Shown here: piece after piece, positions 26,944-35,607 of the stretch | Numbering within the stretch: the stretch's first letter is position 1 | Layout: every line of letters starts with the position of its first letter | NCBI GenBank assembly: GCA_910586945.1 | Contig: CAJULO010000002.1 | Span: 62,001-126,000 of the forward strand | From: an uncultured Christensenellaceae bacterium | Lineage (GTDB): Bacteria; Bacillota; Clostridia; Christensenellales; Borkfalkiaceae | Direction of reading: 5' to 3' | Length of the DNA: 64,000 nucleotides | Made by a program: the position numbers and the translations under genes | Notes under the pieces: model-generated | What the model was told of the DNA's origin: nothing | The model's database searches: none | Seen by the model: the letters and a program-made list of their open reading frames with translations, nothing else

Positions 26944-26950
26944 ATGTGGT

Positions 26951-28330
26951 TTATTTTAAAATTAAACTTTTTGTAATATAAGCACTAAGTGCATCAATAT
27001 CTAAACGAATTTGTGCCATACTGTCTCTATCGCGTACGGTAACAGTATTATTTTCTAAACTATCAAAGTCGATTGTGACGCAAAATGGAGTTCCTATTTC
27101 ATCTTGACGACGGTATCTTTTACCAATAGAACCTGCGTCATCATAGGTTACCATGAATTCTTTTGCAAGTTTTTTATAAACTTCTTTTGCTTTATCTGCC
27201 AGATTTTTTTGCAGTGGTAATATAGCAACTTTATAGGCAGCAAGTGCAGGATGTAGCTTTAATACTGTGCGTATATCTCCACCCTCTAACACTTCTTCAT
27301 AATAACTTTCACAGAGAACTGCAAGCATCAATCTATCTGCTCCAATAGAGTATTCAATAACATAGGGAATATACTTTTCGTTTGTAATTGCATCTGTATA
27401 GAACATATTTTTTCCGGAATATGTTTGATGCTGCATTAAATCAAAAGTAGTGCGGTTATGAATTCCATTTAGCTCATTCCAACCCATAGGAAATAGATAT
27501 TGAATGTCACAGGCAGATTTTGCATAGTGTGCCAATTTATCATGGTCTTTAAAGCGTAGATGCTCTTTATGAAAACCTAAGTCGAGTAAAAATTGATATG
27601 CTTTTTCTTTATATTCTTCATAATATTGTGTATCTGTTCCTTCTTTGCAGAAAAATTGATGTTCCATTTGTTCGAACTCAATGCTTCTAAAGATGAAGTT
27701 ACCAGGTGTGATTTCATTGCGGAAGGCTTTACCAATCTGTGCAATGCCAAATGGAATTTTTGCTCGAGTAGTACGCTGTACATTTAAAAAATTTACAAAT
27801 TGTCCCTGTGCCGTCTCTGGACGCAAATATATTTTATTTTGTCCTTCATCCGTGACTCCTCTAGCTGTTTCAAACATTAAATTAAAGGTGCGAATGGATG
27901 TAAAATTCTGTTTACCACAAACTGGACATTTTATCTTATGTGCAGCAATATATGCCTCCATAGCTTCATGGGACATACTATCGACATTGATTGCAGATTT
28001 ACTGGCATTTTCTATTAAAGTATCGGCACGAAAACGAGATTTACATTCTTTACAATCTATTTTAGGGTCGCTAAAAGAGGCAGTATGTCCACTTGCCTCC
28101 CATACTTTGCTATTCATTAAAATAGCGGCATCAATACCATAAGAGTTATCGCTCTGTTGCACGAATTTTTGCCACCATGCTCGTTTAATGTTATTTTTTA
28201 TTTCTACGCCAATAGGACCGTAGTCCCATGTATTGCCCATACCGCCATAGATATCGCTTCCGGCAAATATGATGCCGCGTGCCTTAGATAGATTGACAAT
28301 TTTTTCCATAGTTACCGTTGTTTTTTCCAT
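26951..28330 (-). CDS. glyS: Glycyl-tRNA synthetase, dimeric type
   Basis: GlyS charges tRNA-Gly. This is the single-chain alpha-2 class II enzyme (459 residues), not the two-subunit GlyQ/GlyS form of Bacillus. It shows GSDIYGGMGNTWDYGPIGVE near the start, zinc-type cysteine pairs CKECKSRF and CPVCGKQ, LRPETAQGQF (motif 2 region) and the C-terminal anticodon domain with RRQDEIGTPFCVTIDFDSLE. The next gene on the strand upstream is a PAP2 phosphatase 16 bases away, so the two are probably co-transcribed. Confidence 0.96.
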   Translation of the reverse strand: MEKTTVTMEKIVNLSKARGIIFAGSDIYGGMGNTWDYGPIGVEIKNNIKRAWWQKFVQQSDNSYGIDAAILMNSKVWEASGHTASFSDPKIDCKECKSRFRADTLIENASKSAINVDSMSHEAMEAYIAAHKIKCPVCGKQNFTSIRTFNLMFETARGVTDEGQNKIYLRPETAQGQFVNFLNVQRTTRAKIPFGIAQIGKAFRNEITPGNFIFRSIEFEQMEHQFFCKEGTDTQYYEEYKEKAYQFLLDLGFHKEHLRFKDHDKLAHYAKSACDIQYLFPMGWNELNGIHNRTTFDLMQHQTYSGKNMFYTDAITNEKYIPYVIEYSIGADRLMLAVLCESYYEEVLEGGDIRTVLKLHPALAAYKVAILPLQKNLADKAKEVYKKLAKEFMVTYDDAGSIGKRYRRQDEIGTPFCVTIDFDSLENNTVTVRDRDSMAQIRLDIDALSAYITKSLILK

Positions 28331-28346
28331 TTGAACTACTCCTAAT

Positions 28347-29204
28347 TTAAATCTTAAAAAGGTGAAATAATGTTGTTGCAGCGATGAGTGTCCCGCCTGC
28401 TAAAATGAAAATTTGAATAAATGCTACGATGTTATTTGCGGGTAAAAAATGTAGTGGAAGATAAAGAATACCCGCTATTGCTATTAAAATGAAAACTCTA
28501 TATACTCTATGCAACCATTTGGTGCAGTCGTGCAACGGTACAATATATTTTTCAAAGAAGAGATAACCAGATACTGCAAGCATGAGTGCCGACATTTTAA
28601 AGATATTATCATTGATTTGTAGTTTTGGAATAAACAAACATGGTATAGTACAGAGTGCTATTGCCAAAAATATATATAGACGCTGCTGATATATCTTATT
28701 ATATATAACGGACCATAATAGAGAAGAAATTGTGCCAATAGCAAGTCCAGCTAAAATATCTGTAGGATAGTGTACTCCAAAATATAGACGAGATAGTGAA
28801 ACCAATAGAATAAGTATTCCACCACAACTTGCAAGAATGGGGAAAACTTTCTTTTGATAAAATGGGAGAGTTCCACCAATACAGATACTACTAATACAAG
28901 TTGCATGTCCACTAGGAAAGGAACTGGTTGCTCCTAAATCAGCGACATCAATATTACCACTTGGCACTACATTTGCTGCATATGGGCGTAATCTACCTAT
29001 CCCTTTTAAACCAGTTGTGAATGTTGTTGCAGTGAGTAAAGTCAATAAAATGCGTTCACCTATATTTTTATTCCATAATAAAAATAGCACTAAAATGATG
29101 CCTGCTACTATAAATTCCTCTCCTAATAGGGTAAAAAATCCGAAAAAATAGTCCAAATATGGATTGCGAATATTTGCAAAAAATCTTAAAATTGCCACTT
29201 CCAC
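28347..29204 (-). CDS. PAP2-family membrane phosphatase
   Basis: This integral membrane protein (285 residues, about six to eight helices) carries the acid phosphatase signature: KGIGRLRP near residue 66, PSGHAT near 96 and SRLYFGVHYPTD near 137-148. Such enzymes remove phosphate from undecaprenyl pyrophosphate or phosphatidate. The extra C-terminal helices (from about residue 205) go beyond the minimal fold. It is upstream of and probably co-transcribed with glyS. The substrate is not determined. Confidence 0.9.
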   Translation of the reverse strand: MEVAILRFFANIRNPYLDYFFGFFTLLGEEFIVAGIILVLFLLWNKNIGERILLTLLTATTFTTGLKGIGRLRPYAANVVPSGNIDVADLGATSSFPSGHATCISSICIGGTLPFYQKKVFPILASCGGILILLVSLSRLYFGVHYPTDILAGLAIGTISSLLWSVIYNKIYQQRLYIFLAIALCTIPCLFIPKLQINDNIFKMSALMLAVSGYLFFEKYIVPLHDCTKWLHRVYRVFILIAIAGILYLPLHFLPANNIVAFIQIFILAGGTLIAATTLFHLFKI

Positions 29205-29280
29205 GCAATAAATAGCTCCTTAAAATTACAATGTTTATTCAAAAATTATAGCACATTTTCAAAAAATGTACAACTTTATT

Positions 29281-29308
29281 TTGCATTTTGTTATTTTTAT
29301 AGTATAAT
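29281..29308 (+). promoter_or_regulatory. Probable sigma-A promoter for glnS
   Basis: TTGCAT (29281-29286), a 16-base spacer and TATAAT (29303-29308), 35 bases before the start. Confidence 0.55.
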
Positions 29309-29343
29309 ATACATATATTTTTACTTTGATGAAAGGAGAGTTT

Positions 29344-30987
29344 ATGTCTACAAAACCATTACCAGAGGCAACAAATTTTATACAATCTATCATAAATCAG
29401 GATATTCTGGATGAAAAAGTACAGACAATTCAAACACGCTTTCCACCAGAACCAAATGGATATTTACATATTGGTCATGCAAAAAGTATGTTTGTCAATT
29501 TTGGTACGGCAAAGCTCTATCGGGGTAAATGTAATTTATTTTTTGATGATACAAATCCTTCTAAAGAAAAGGAAGAATATGTAAATTCCATCAAAAAAGA
29601 TATTCAATGGCTTGGATACAATTGGCAGAAGGAATGCTATGCTAGTGATTTTTTTGATAAAATTTATCAATATGCTATACAACTTATTCAGATGAATAAA
29701 GCTTATGTTTGCAATCTTTCTCCAGAGGAAATTAAAAATACAAGAGGCACATTGACGGAAAAAGGTCAAGATAGTCCATATAGAACAAGAACAGTTGATG
29801 AAAATCTACAACTGTTTGAAGAGATGCGCTTGGGTAAATTTAAAGAGGGGAGTTGTTGTTTGCGTGCCAAAATTGATATGGCATCACCAAATTTAAATTT
29901 ACGCGACCCAGTTATCTATCGGATTAGCTATGACAGACATTACCGTACTGGGAATAAATGGTGTATCTATCCTATGTATGATTTTGCACATCCTATCTGT
30001 GATTATTTGCAAAATGTTACGCATTCCATTTGTACGCTAGAATTTGAAGACCATAGACCACTCTATGATTGGGTGGGAATCACTTTAAATTTTGTTGCAA
30101 AACCTAAACAGATAGAATTTGCTAGACTAGGTATGACAAATACAGTAATGAGTAAGAGATATTTAAAAAAACTTGTGGAAGATGGAACTGTGCACAATTG
30201 GGACGACCCAAGAATGCCTACACTTTCTGGGATGCGCAATAGAGGAATACCACCAGAAGCTATCTTAGATTTTTGTCAACGCATAGGCATATCTAAATCG
30301 CAAGCGGAGTGTGAATATAGTTATTTTGAAGCATGTATTCGAGAATACTTAAATTACCATGCAGAGCGTACAAATGTAATTGTAAAGCCATTAAAGTTGA
30401 CTATTACAAATTACGAAGGGGAGGAAGAGGTTGACTTTGATATCAATCCAATGCAGACAGATAAAGGAAAGCGTAAGAGAAGATTTAGTAAAACAATTTA
30501 TATTGAACAAGATGATTTTTCTATAGAACCACCACCAAAATATTATCGTCTAAAACCAAATGGTTATGTACGCTTAAAAGATGCCTATATTGTCCGTTGT
30601 GATGGTTTTATACAAGATAAAATGGGAAATGTTACTGAAGTTTTATGTACTTATTTTAAAGAAAGCAAGAGTGGACAGGATAAAAGTGGTATCAAGACAA
30701 AAGGCGTTATTCATTGGGTGAGTGAAGCAGATGCAATGCCCATTGAACTTGTACAATATCAGCTATTGTTGCAAGATGCGCGTTATGAAGGACAGGATTT
30801 TCAAGAACGCATTAACTATAATAGTGAACAGATAAAGAAAGTATTCGCTGAAAAGTATATTTTATCTTTATCAGAAAATACAGTAATGCAATGTTTGCGT
30901 ACAGGATATTATAAGATAGATAACCATCAAGGCAAATTGCGTTTGACAGAAGTTGTATCTTTAAAAGAAAGTTTTAAATCTAAATAA
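29344..30987 (+). CDS. glnS: Glutaminyl-tRNA synthetase
   Basis: GlnS charges tRNA-Gln directly. The 547-residue class I enzyme has FPPEPNGYLHIGHAKS (HIGH) near residue 36, the DDTNPSKEKEEYV motif near 69, and the KMSKS equivalent VMSKRYLKKLV near 270. The start at 29344 is set by AAGGAGAG; an ATG six codons earlier overlaps the ribosome site. Many Gram-positive bacteria lack GlnS and use GatCAB instead, so its presence is informative. It is a single gene followed by a 22-bp terminator. Confidence 0.96.
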   Translation: MSTKPLPEATNFIQSIINQDILDEKVQTIQTRFPPEPNGYLHIGHAKSMFVNFGTAKLYRGKCNLFFDDTNPSKEKEEYVNSIKKDIQWLGYNWQKECYASDFFDKIYQYAIQLIQMNKAYVCNLSPEEIKNTRGTLTEKGQDSPYRTRTVDENLQLFEEMRLGKFKEGSCCLRAKIDMASPNLNLRDPVIYRISYDRHYRTGNKWCIYPMYDFAHPICDYLQNVTHSICTLEFEDHRPLYDWVGITLNFVAKPKQIEFARLGMTNTVMSKRYLKKLVEDGTVHNWDDPRMPTLSGMRNRGIPPEAILDFCQRIGISKSQAECEYSYFEACIREYLNYHAERTNVIVKPLKLTITNYEGEEEVDFDINPMQTDKGKRKRRFSKTIYIEQDDFSIEPPPKYYRLKPNGYVRLKDAYIVRCDGFIQDKMGNVTEVLCTYFKESKSGQDKSGIKTKGVIHWVSEADAMPIELVQYQLLLQDARYEGQDFQERINYNSEQIKKVFAEKYILSLSENTVMQCLRTGYYKIDNHQGKLRLTEVVSLKESFKSK

Positions 30988-30996
30988 AAGAAAAAA

Positions 30997-31043
30997 TAAA
31001 AGAAAAAGACTTTGTTGATTGTCAACAAAGTCTTTTTCTTTTA
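30997..31043 (+). terminator. Terminator after glnS
   Basis: A perfect 22-bp stem (30997-31018 with 31022-31043) ends in a T-rich arm. Confidence 0.88.
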
Positions 31044-31289
31044 TACTTTACCTATAAAAGATAAGATGGATTGCATGAGAGAAAAAATAAATATATAGAA
31101 TGCATTACAAATATAAAAAAAGTGAATTTTGTAAAGCATACTACTATTGCAGACATACATTAAAATAGAATGTAGTGGAGTAAAGCACTTTGTAATTGTG
31201 CGTATAGTGTAAAAATTAAAAATAAAAATAAAAATTTGTATAATTTTAAAAAATTAGATAATACTAAGCTATGAAGGAGGATATTCAAC
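31044..31289 (+). other. Intergenic region upstream of rubrerythrin
   Basis: AT-rich, with a possible -10 TATAAT at 31239-31244 but no good -35 box. No gene, tRNA or PerR-like inverted repeat was recognised here. Confidence 0.5.
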
Positions 31290-31889
31290 ATGCAGTTTAA
31301 TGAATCAAAAACATTTAGAAATTTGGCAAGAGCATTTGCTGGAGAATCACAAGCAGGTATGCGTTATCAATTGATTGCAAGACAAGCTATAAAAGAAGAG
31401 TATCCATATCTAGCGGATGTCATTCGTAGCATTGCAAAAAATGAAACATATCATGCACAAGCTTTTTTTGACACTTTAATTGAAAAAGGGGGCAGCAAAG
31501 AAAATATTAAACTCGATGCAGGATATCCCTTTCATTTTGGAACATTGGAAGAAAATTTAAAATTTGCAGCTGGTGATGAAGAGGCAGAGTTTAACGAAGT
31601 TTATAATCACTTTATTGAAGATGCAGAAGAGGAAGGTTTTAAGGATACAGCTACATTATTTAAGCAGGTATCATTTGTAGAAAAGGAACATTTTATTATA
31701 TTCGACTACTTTTATAACAGCTTAAAGGATGGTTGGCTTTACAAAAGAAAGAAACCCACTTTATGGGTATGTAGTCAATGTGGTTATCATGCAACGAGCA
31801 AGGAAGCTTGGGAAAAGTGTCCATTATGTAAGGCAGTGCAAGGCTACGTTCAACCGCCCCTTCCATTTAATAGCAATAAAAATCAATAA
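31290..31889 (+). CDS. rbr: Rubrerythrin
   Basis: Rubrerythrin reduces hydrogen peroxide in anaerobes. The 199-residue protein has an N-terminal four-helix diiron domain with paired carboxylate/His motifs (FAGESQAGMRY, AKNETYHAQAFF, ArgGlu-rich VEKEHFIIFDYF) and a C-terminal rubredoxin module, CSQCGY with CPLCKA. AAGGAGG precedes the ATG. A ferredoxin, rubredoxin or flavoprotein partner is not adjacent. Two micro-genes follow before a terminator and may be co-transcribed. Confidence 0.95.
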   Translation: MQFNESKTFRNLARAFAGESQAGMRYQLIARQAIKEEYPYLADVIRSIAKNETYHAQAFFDTLIEKGGSKENIKLDAGYPFHFGTLEENLKFAAGDEEAEFNEVYNHFIEDAEEEGFKDTATLFKQVSFVEKEHFIIFDYFYNSLKDGWLYKRKKPTLWVCSQCGYHATSKEAWEKCPLCKAVQGYVQPPLPFNSNKNQ

Positions 31890-31931
31890 ACTTTCTACCA
31901 ATATTCTGTAAAAATACAAAGGAGAAAGAGT

Positions 31932-32087
31932 ATGAGAGAGAAGACAAATAATACAAAAACAAAGCAAGTGAAAAATTGTGGAACAAGTAAGTCTAATGCA
32001 AAAGGTTCAGTGCGTTCAAAAAAGACGACTGAAGGAGGTAGATGTTGTTCAACAACAAAAAGTGCCGACAAAAAGGCAAAAAATTAA
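31932..32087 (+). CDS. Lysine-rich micro-protein, unknown function
   Basis: This 51-residue protein (start MREKTNNTKTKQVKNCG) is rich in Lys, Ser and Thr, with one Cys early and a Cys-Cys pair at GGRCCST. AAGGAGAAAG precedes the ATG at a good distance. It shares no motif I recognise. Its last 46 bases overlap the next small gene in another frame. It lies 42 bases after rubrerythrin with no terminator between. Confidence 0.55.
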   Translation: MREKTNNTKTKQVKNCGTSKSNAKGSVRSKKTTEGGRCCSTTKSADKKAKN

Positions 32088-32209
32088 ATGAAAGCAATAG
32101 GGCTAATGATATAAAAAAACAAATGCATTCACCCTATGATACAAATGGTAGCTATACAGGGACAAGTGCAAAATTTGAAAAACCTGTGCAAGATGCTGAT
32201 GATTTATAA
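32042..32209 (+). CDS. Conserved clostridial micro-protein ending PVQDADDL
   Basis: The 55-residue protein starts MLFNNKKCRQKG and ends YDTNGSYTGTSAKFEKPVQDADDL. GGAGGT lies five bases upstream of the ATG, a perfect ribosome site inside the previous gene. From memory, the tail (GSYTG ... PVQDADDL) recurs in small uncharacterised clostridial proteins, which argues for a real gene. The terminator begins at once after the stop. Function is unknown. Confidence 0.65.
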   Translation: MLFNNKKCRQKGKKLNESNRANDIKKQMHSPYDTNGSYTGTSAKFEKPVQDADDL

Positions 32210-32212
32210 AAA

Positions 32213-32252
32213 ATAGAAAAAAAGATAGGTATACACCTATCTTTTTTTCTAT
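32213..32252 (+). terminator. Terminator after rubrerythrin and micro-genes
   Basis: A perfect 18-bp stem (32213-32230 with 32235-32252). Confidence 0.87.
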
Positions 32253-32308
32253 ACATATTATGCAAGTAGATTTTATAGTGCATATAAATATTCTCTATAG
32301 TCCAATGA

Positions 32309-32337
32309 TTGACAAAATAGTCTAAAAAGAGTATACT
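32309..32337 (+). promoter_or_regulatory. Sigma-A promoter of the nitrogen operon
   Basis: TTGACA (32309-32314), a 17-base spacer and TATACT (32332-32337), 78 bases before glnA. Confidence 0.82.
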
Positions 32338-32414
32338 AAAAACAAAATATTTTCTTTTATTTTATGACAACAGAATATATTATATAAATTTATTAAGTAG
32401 GAGCAATTTGCCAA

Positions 32415-34493
32415 ATGGATATACCTGAGATTTTTGGAGAAGATACTTTTAGTTTAAGTGAGATGCAAAAATATCTACCAGAAGATGTCTTTGAAAAACT
32501 ACAACAGACAATCCAAGAGGGAAAAGTGCTTGATTTATCTATTGCAGATAGTATTGCAAATGCTATGCTAGAATGGGCATTAGCGCGTGGAGCAACGCAC
32601 TATGCACATTGGTTTCAGCCTTTAAATGATTGTACAGCAGAAAAGCATGAAAGTTTTATTATTCCAATAGAAAATGGCAAAATAAAAATGGATTTTTCAG
32701 GGAAAATGCTCATAAAAGGGGAGGCAGATGCTTCTAGTTTTCCAAATGGTGGTATGTGTACAACGGCAACTGCCAGAGGATATACCGTTTGGGATTGTAA
32801 CTCTTATGCATTTATAAAAAATAAGACACTTTTTATACCCACTGTTTTATTTTCTTATAACAGTCAGGTACTCGATAAAAAGATACCACTTCTAAAAAGT
32901 ATAGATGCGTTAAATAAACAAAGTCTGCGTATATTGAAACTATTGGGCAAGGAATGTAAACGTGTTATTACTACAGTTGGTGCCGAACAAGAGTATTTTT
33001 TAGTGGATAGCGATAAATTTAATGCAAGAACGGATTTAGCTATTACAGGTAGAACACTTTTTGGAACGCCGCTCATTAAAGGACAACAGCTTGAAAAAAA
33101 CTATTATGGAATTCTTCCTACGCGTGTGGCAAAACTGATGGCAGAAATTGATGAAAAGTTATGGAGATTGGGTATTTTAGCAAAGACAAAACACTGCGAA
33201 GTTGCCCCTTGTCAATTTGAAATTGCACCTATTTTTTCTGTTGTAAATATTGCTGTCGACCATAACCAACTTTTAATGCAAACTTTACAAGATTTAGCAG
33301 CAAAACATAATTTTGTCTGTCTATTGCATGAGAAACCTTTTCAAGGGTTAAATGGTTCTGGTAAACATAATAACTGGTCAATCTGTACTGATACAGGAGA
33401 AAATTTATTAGAACCAACAGATACACCCGCGCAAAATATGCAATTTTTATTGTTTTTAATTGCTATTATACAAGCTGTTGATGTCTACCATAATCTATTG
33501 CGTATTGCATGTGCGAGTGCAAGCAATGACCAACGCCTTGGTGGACAGGAAGCGCCTCCGGCAATTATCAGTATATTTTTAGGAGATAATTTAACAAAAG
33601 TATTACAAGCGGTGGCATCTGGTAAATTGTCTAAGCAAAGCAGTAAACAAACTTTAAATATTGGTGTTGATATTCTACCAGAGATTGCAAAGGATTCAAT
33701 AGACCGGAATAGAACATCACCATTTGCATTTACAGGGAATAAATTTGAATTTAGAATGCTTGGTTCAAGTGCTTCTATTGCAGATACTAATACCTATTTA
33801 AATACCGCTGTTGCCGATGTTTTAAAGGAATATGCCGATCGTTTAGAAAGTGCCGATAATTTACAAGCAGAAATTCTTGTTTTATTAAAAGAAAAAATTG
33901 CAAAACATAGTAAAATACTTTATAATGGGGATAATTATACTGCAGCGTGGAGAGAGGAAGCAAATAAGAGAGGGTTTTTCAATTTAACAAATACTGCAGA
34001 AGCACTAGAACATTTTATAACAGAAAAGAATATTGCACTTTTTGCGAGACATTCTATTTTTACAGAAGAAGAGTTGAGAGCAAGAGAAAAGATTTTTTTA
34101 GAGAAATATTATCATGAAGTATGGATTGAAGCAAAGATAATGTTGACCATTTGGAATAGAGAGATTTATCCAGCAGTACAACGATACTTATTACAGCTAA
34201 GCGAATTGGTAATAAAGCAAAAAACTTTAGCTGTTAAGATGCCGAATACCGAGCAAAAATTGCTTCAAATTACAAATAGAGTAGAAAATGCTATAGAAAT
34301 TGCTACAGAACTGGAAAGACTTGTAAAAGAAGGAAATCTTTTACAAGATAGGCAAAAGAGAGCAAATCATTGTGCCAAAAATATCTTACCACAGATGGAA
34401 CAATTGCGAAAGGTAGTGGATACACTAGAAGAGCAAGTGGATAGAGAATATTGGCCCTATCCAACCTATGCTGAAATTTTAAATATTTTTTAA
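32415..34493 (+). CDS. glnA: Glutamine synthetase type III (GlnN)
   Basis: It makes glutamine from glutamate, ammonia and ATP. At 692 residues it is the large type III form found in Bacteroidetes, clostridia and cyanobacteria. Markers are FPNGGMCTTATARGYTVWD near 111-129, GAEQEYFLVD near 194, NGSGKHNNWSI (ATP/glutamate site) near residue 314, NRTSPFAFTGNKFEFRMLGSS near 434-454 and a helical C-terminal extension. AGGAGC lies just upstream. It starts an operon whose later genes consume glutamine (glutamate synthase, pyrG). Confidence 0.96.
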   Translation: MDIPEIFGEDTFSLSEMQKYLPEDVFEKLQQTIQEGKVLDLSIADSIANAMLEWALARGATHYAHWFQPLNDCTAEKHESFIIPIENGKIKMDFSGKMLIKGEADASSFPNGGMCTTATARGYTVWDCNSYAFIKNKTLFIPTVLFSYNSQVLDKKIPLLKSIDALNKQSLRILKLLGKECKRVITTVGAEQEYFLVDSDKFNARTDLAITGRTLFGTPLIKGQQLEKNYYGILPTRVAKLMAEIDEKLWRLGILAKTKHCEVAPCQFEIAPIFSVVNIAVDHNQLLMQTLQDLAAKHNFVCLLHEKPFQGLNGSGKHNNWSICTDTGENLLEPTDTPAQNMQFLLFLIAIIQAVDVYHNLLRIACASASNDQRLGGQEAPPAIISIFLGDNLTKVLQAVASGKLSKQSSKQTLNIGVDILPEIAKDSIDRNRTSPFAFTGNKFEFRMLGSSASIADTNTYLNTAVADVLKEYADRLESADNLQAEILVLLKEKIAKHSKILYNGDNYTAAWREEANKRGFFNLTNTAEALEHFITEKNIALFARHSIFTEEELRAREKIFLEKYYHEVWIEAKIMLTIWNREIYPAVQRYLLQLSELVIKQKTLAVKMPNTEQKLLQITNRVENAIEIATELERLVKEGNLLQDRQKRANHCAKNILPQMEQLRKVVDTLEEQVDREYWPYPTYAEILNIF

Positions 34494-34505
34494 GGAGATT
34501 GATAA

Positions 34506-35606
34506 ATGCTTTTAAAGGAAGGAGATATTAGAAATGTCTCTGGTTGTGCAATTACGAGTGTAATTGATAGAAGTGGCAAAAAAATAAATGGAAAAAGTAT
34601 GATAGATTCTATACGCGTTATGCATGAGCGTTCTAATGGACTAGGTGGTGGATTTGCAGGATATGGTATCTATCCAGAATATAAAGAATATTATGCCTTT
34701 CATTTATTTTACGACACTAAGACAGCTAAAGAATTGACAGAATCTTTTCTTATCAAGCATTTTGAATGGATTACTGAACCTAGTCCAATGCAAACGCATA
34801 AAATAGCACAAATACAAAACGAGCCACACATCTATAGATACTTTTTAGCCCCTCTTCCTAAAAAATTGCAGTCTAGTCAACTGGATGAAGCTGAATATAT
34901 AGTACATACAGTAAAGACAATCAATAGTACGATTGAAGGAGCGTTTGTCTTTTCTAGTGGCAAGAATATGGGTGTATTTAAGGGAGTCGGATATCCTGAA
35001 GATATAGGACAATATTTTTGTCTTGACGAATATGAAGGATATGCTTGGACTTGTCATGGTCGCTATCCAACAAATACGCCAGGTTGGTGGGGCGGAGCAC
35101 ATCCATTTGCACTGCTTGATTTTACTGTGGTACATAATGGGGAAATATCATCTTATGATGCAAATAGAAGATATATTGAAATGTTTGGGTATAAATGTTC
35201 TTTACAGACAGACACTGAAGTAATTACATATATATTTGATTATCTCATTCGCAAAAAAGGACTTACTTTTGATGAAGTCGCTAAAGTCATTGCCCCATCC
35301 TTTTGGTCTACAATAGCAAATAAACCAAAGGAGCAACAAGAAGAGGAAATTTTGCTGAGACGACTCTTTCCTTCTCTATGTGTTACAGGGCCTTTTAGTA
35401 TTATAGTCGGTTTTGAAGGAGGTATTATGGGGTTGAATGACCGCTTAAAACTTAGGTCAATGGTCTGTGCTGAATATGGCAATTTAGCCTTTATTGCAAG
35501 TGAAGAGGCAGCAATTCGTGCAATTGCACCACAGCTTGATAAAGTGTATGTACCAGCAGGCGGAGAGCCAGTTCTTTATACACTTTATGAAAAAGGGGGG
35601 AATTAG
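34506..35606 (+). CDS. Glutamate synthase, glutaminase (GATase II) subunit
   Basis: This 366-residue subunit releases ammonia from glutamine for glutamate synthase. Its class II amidotransferase domain has GRYPTNTPGWWGGAHPFALLD and VHNGEISSYDANRRY near 180-222, and LQTDTEVITYIFDY. The nucleophile should be the Cys in VSGCAITS at residue 15, so an N-terminal propeptide of 14 residues must be removed. In this family the glycine after Cys is replaced by Ala. Its last codons sit one base before the next subunit's start. Confidence 0.88.
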   Translation: MLLKEGDIRNVSGCAITSVIDRSGKKINGKSMIDSIRVMHERSNGLGGGFAGYGIYPEYKEYYAFHLFYDTKTAKELTESFLIKHFEWITEPSPMQTHKIAQIQNEPHIYRYFLAPLPKKLQSSQLDEAEYIVHTVKTINSTIEGAFVFSSGKNMGVFKGVGYPEDIGQYFCLDEYEGYAWTCHGRYPTNTPGWWGGAHPFALLDFTVVHNGEISSYDANRRYIEMFGYKCSLQTDTEVITYIFDYLIRKKGLTFDEVAKVIAPSFWSTIANKPKEQQEEEILLRRLFPSLCVTGPFSIIVGFEGGIMGLNDRLKLRSMVCAEYGNLAFIASEEAAIRAIAPQLDKVYVPAGGEPVLYTLYEKGGN

Positions 35607-35607
35607 C

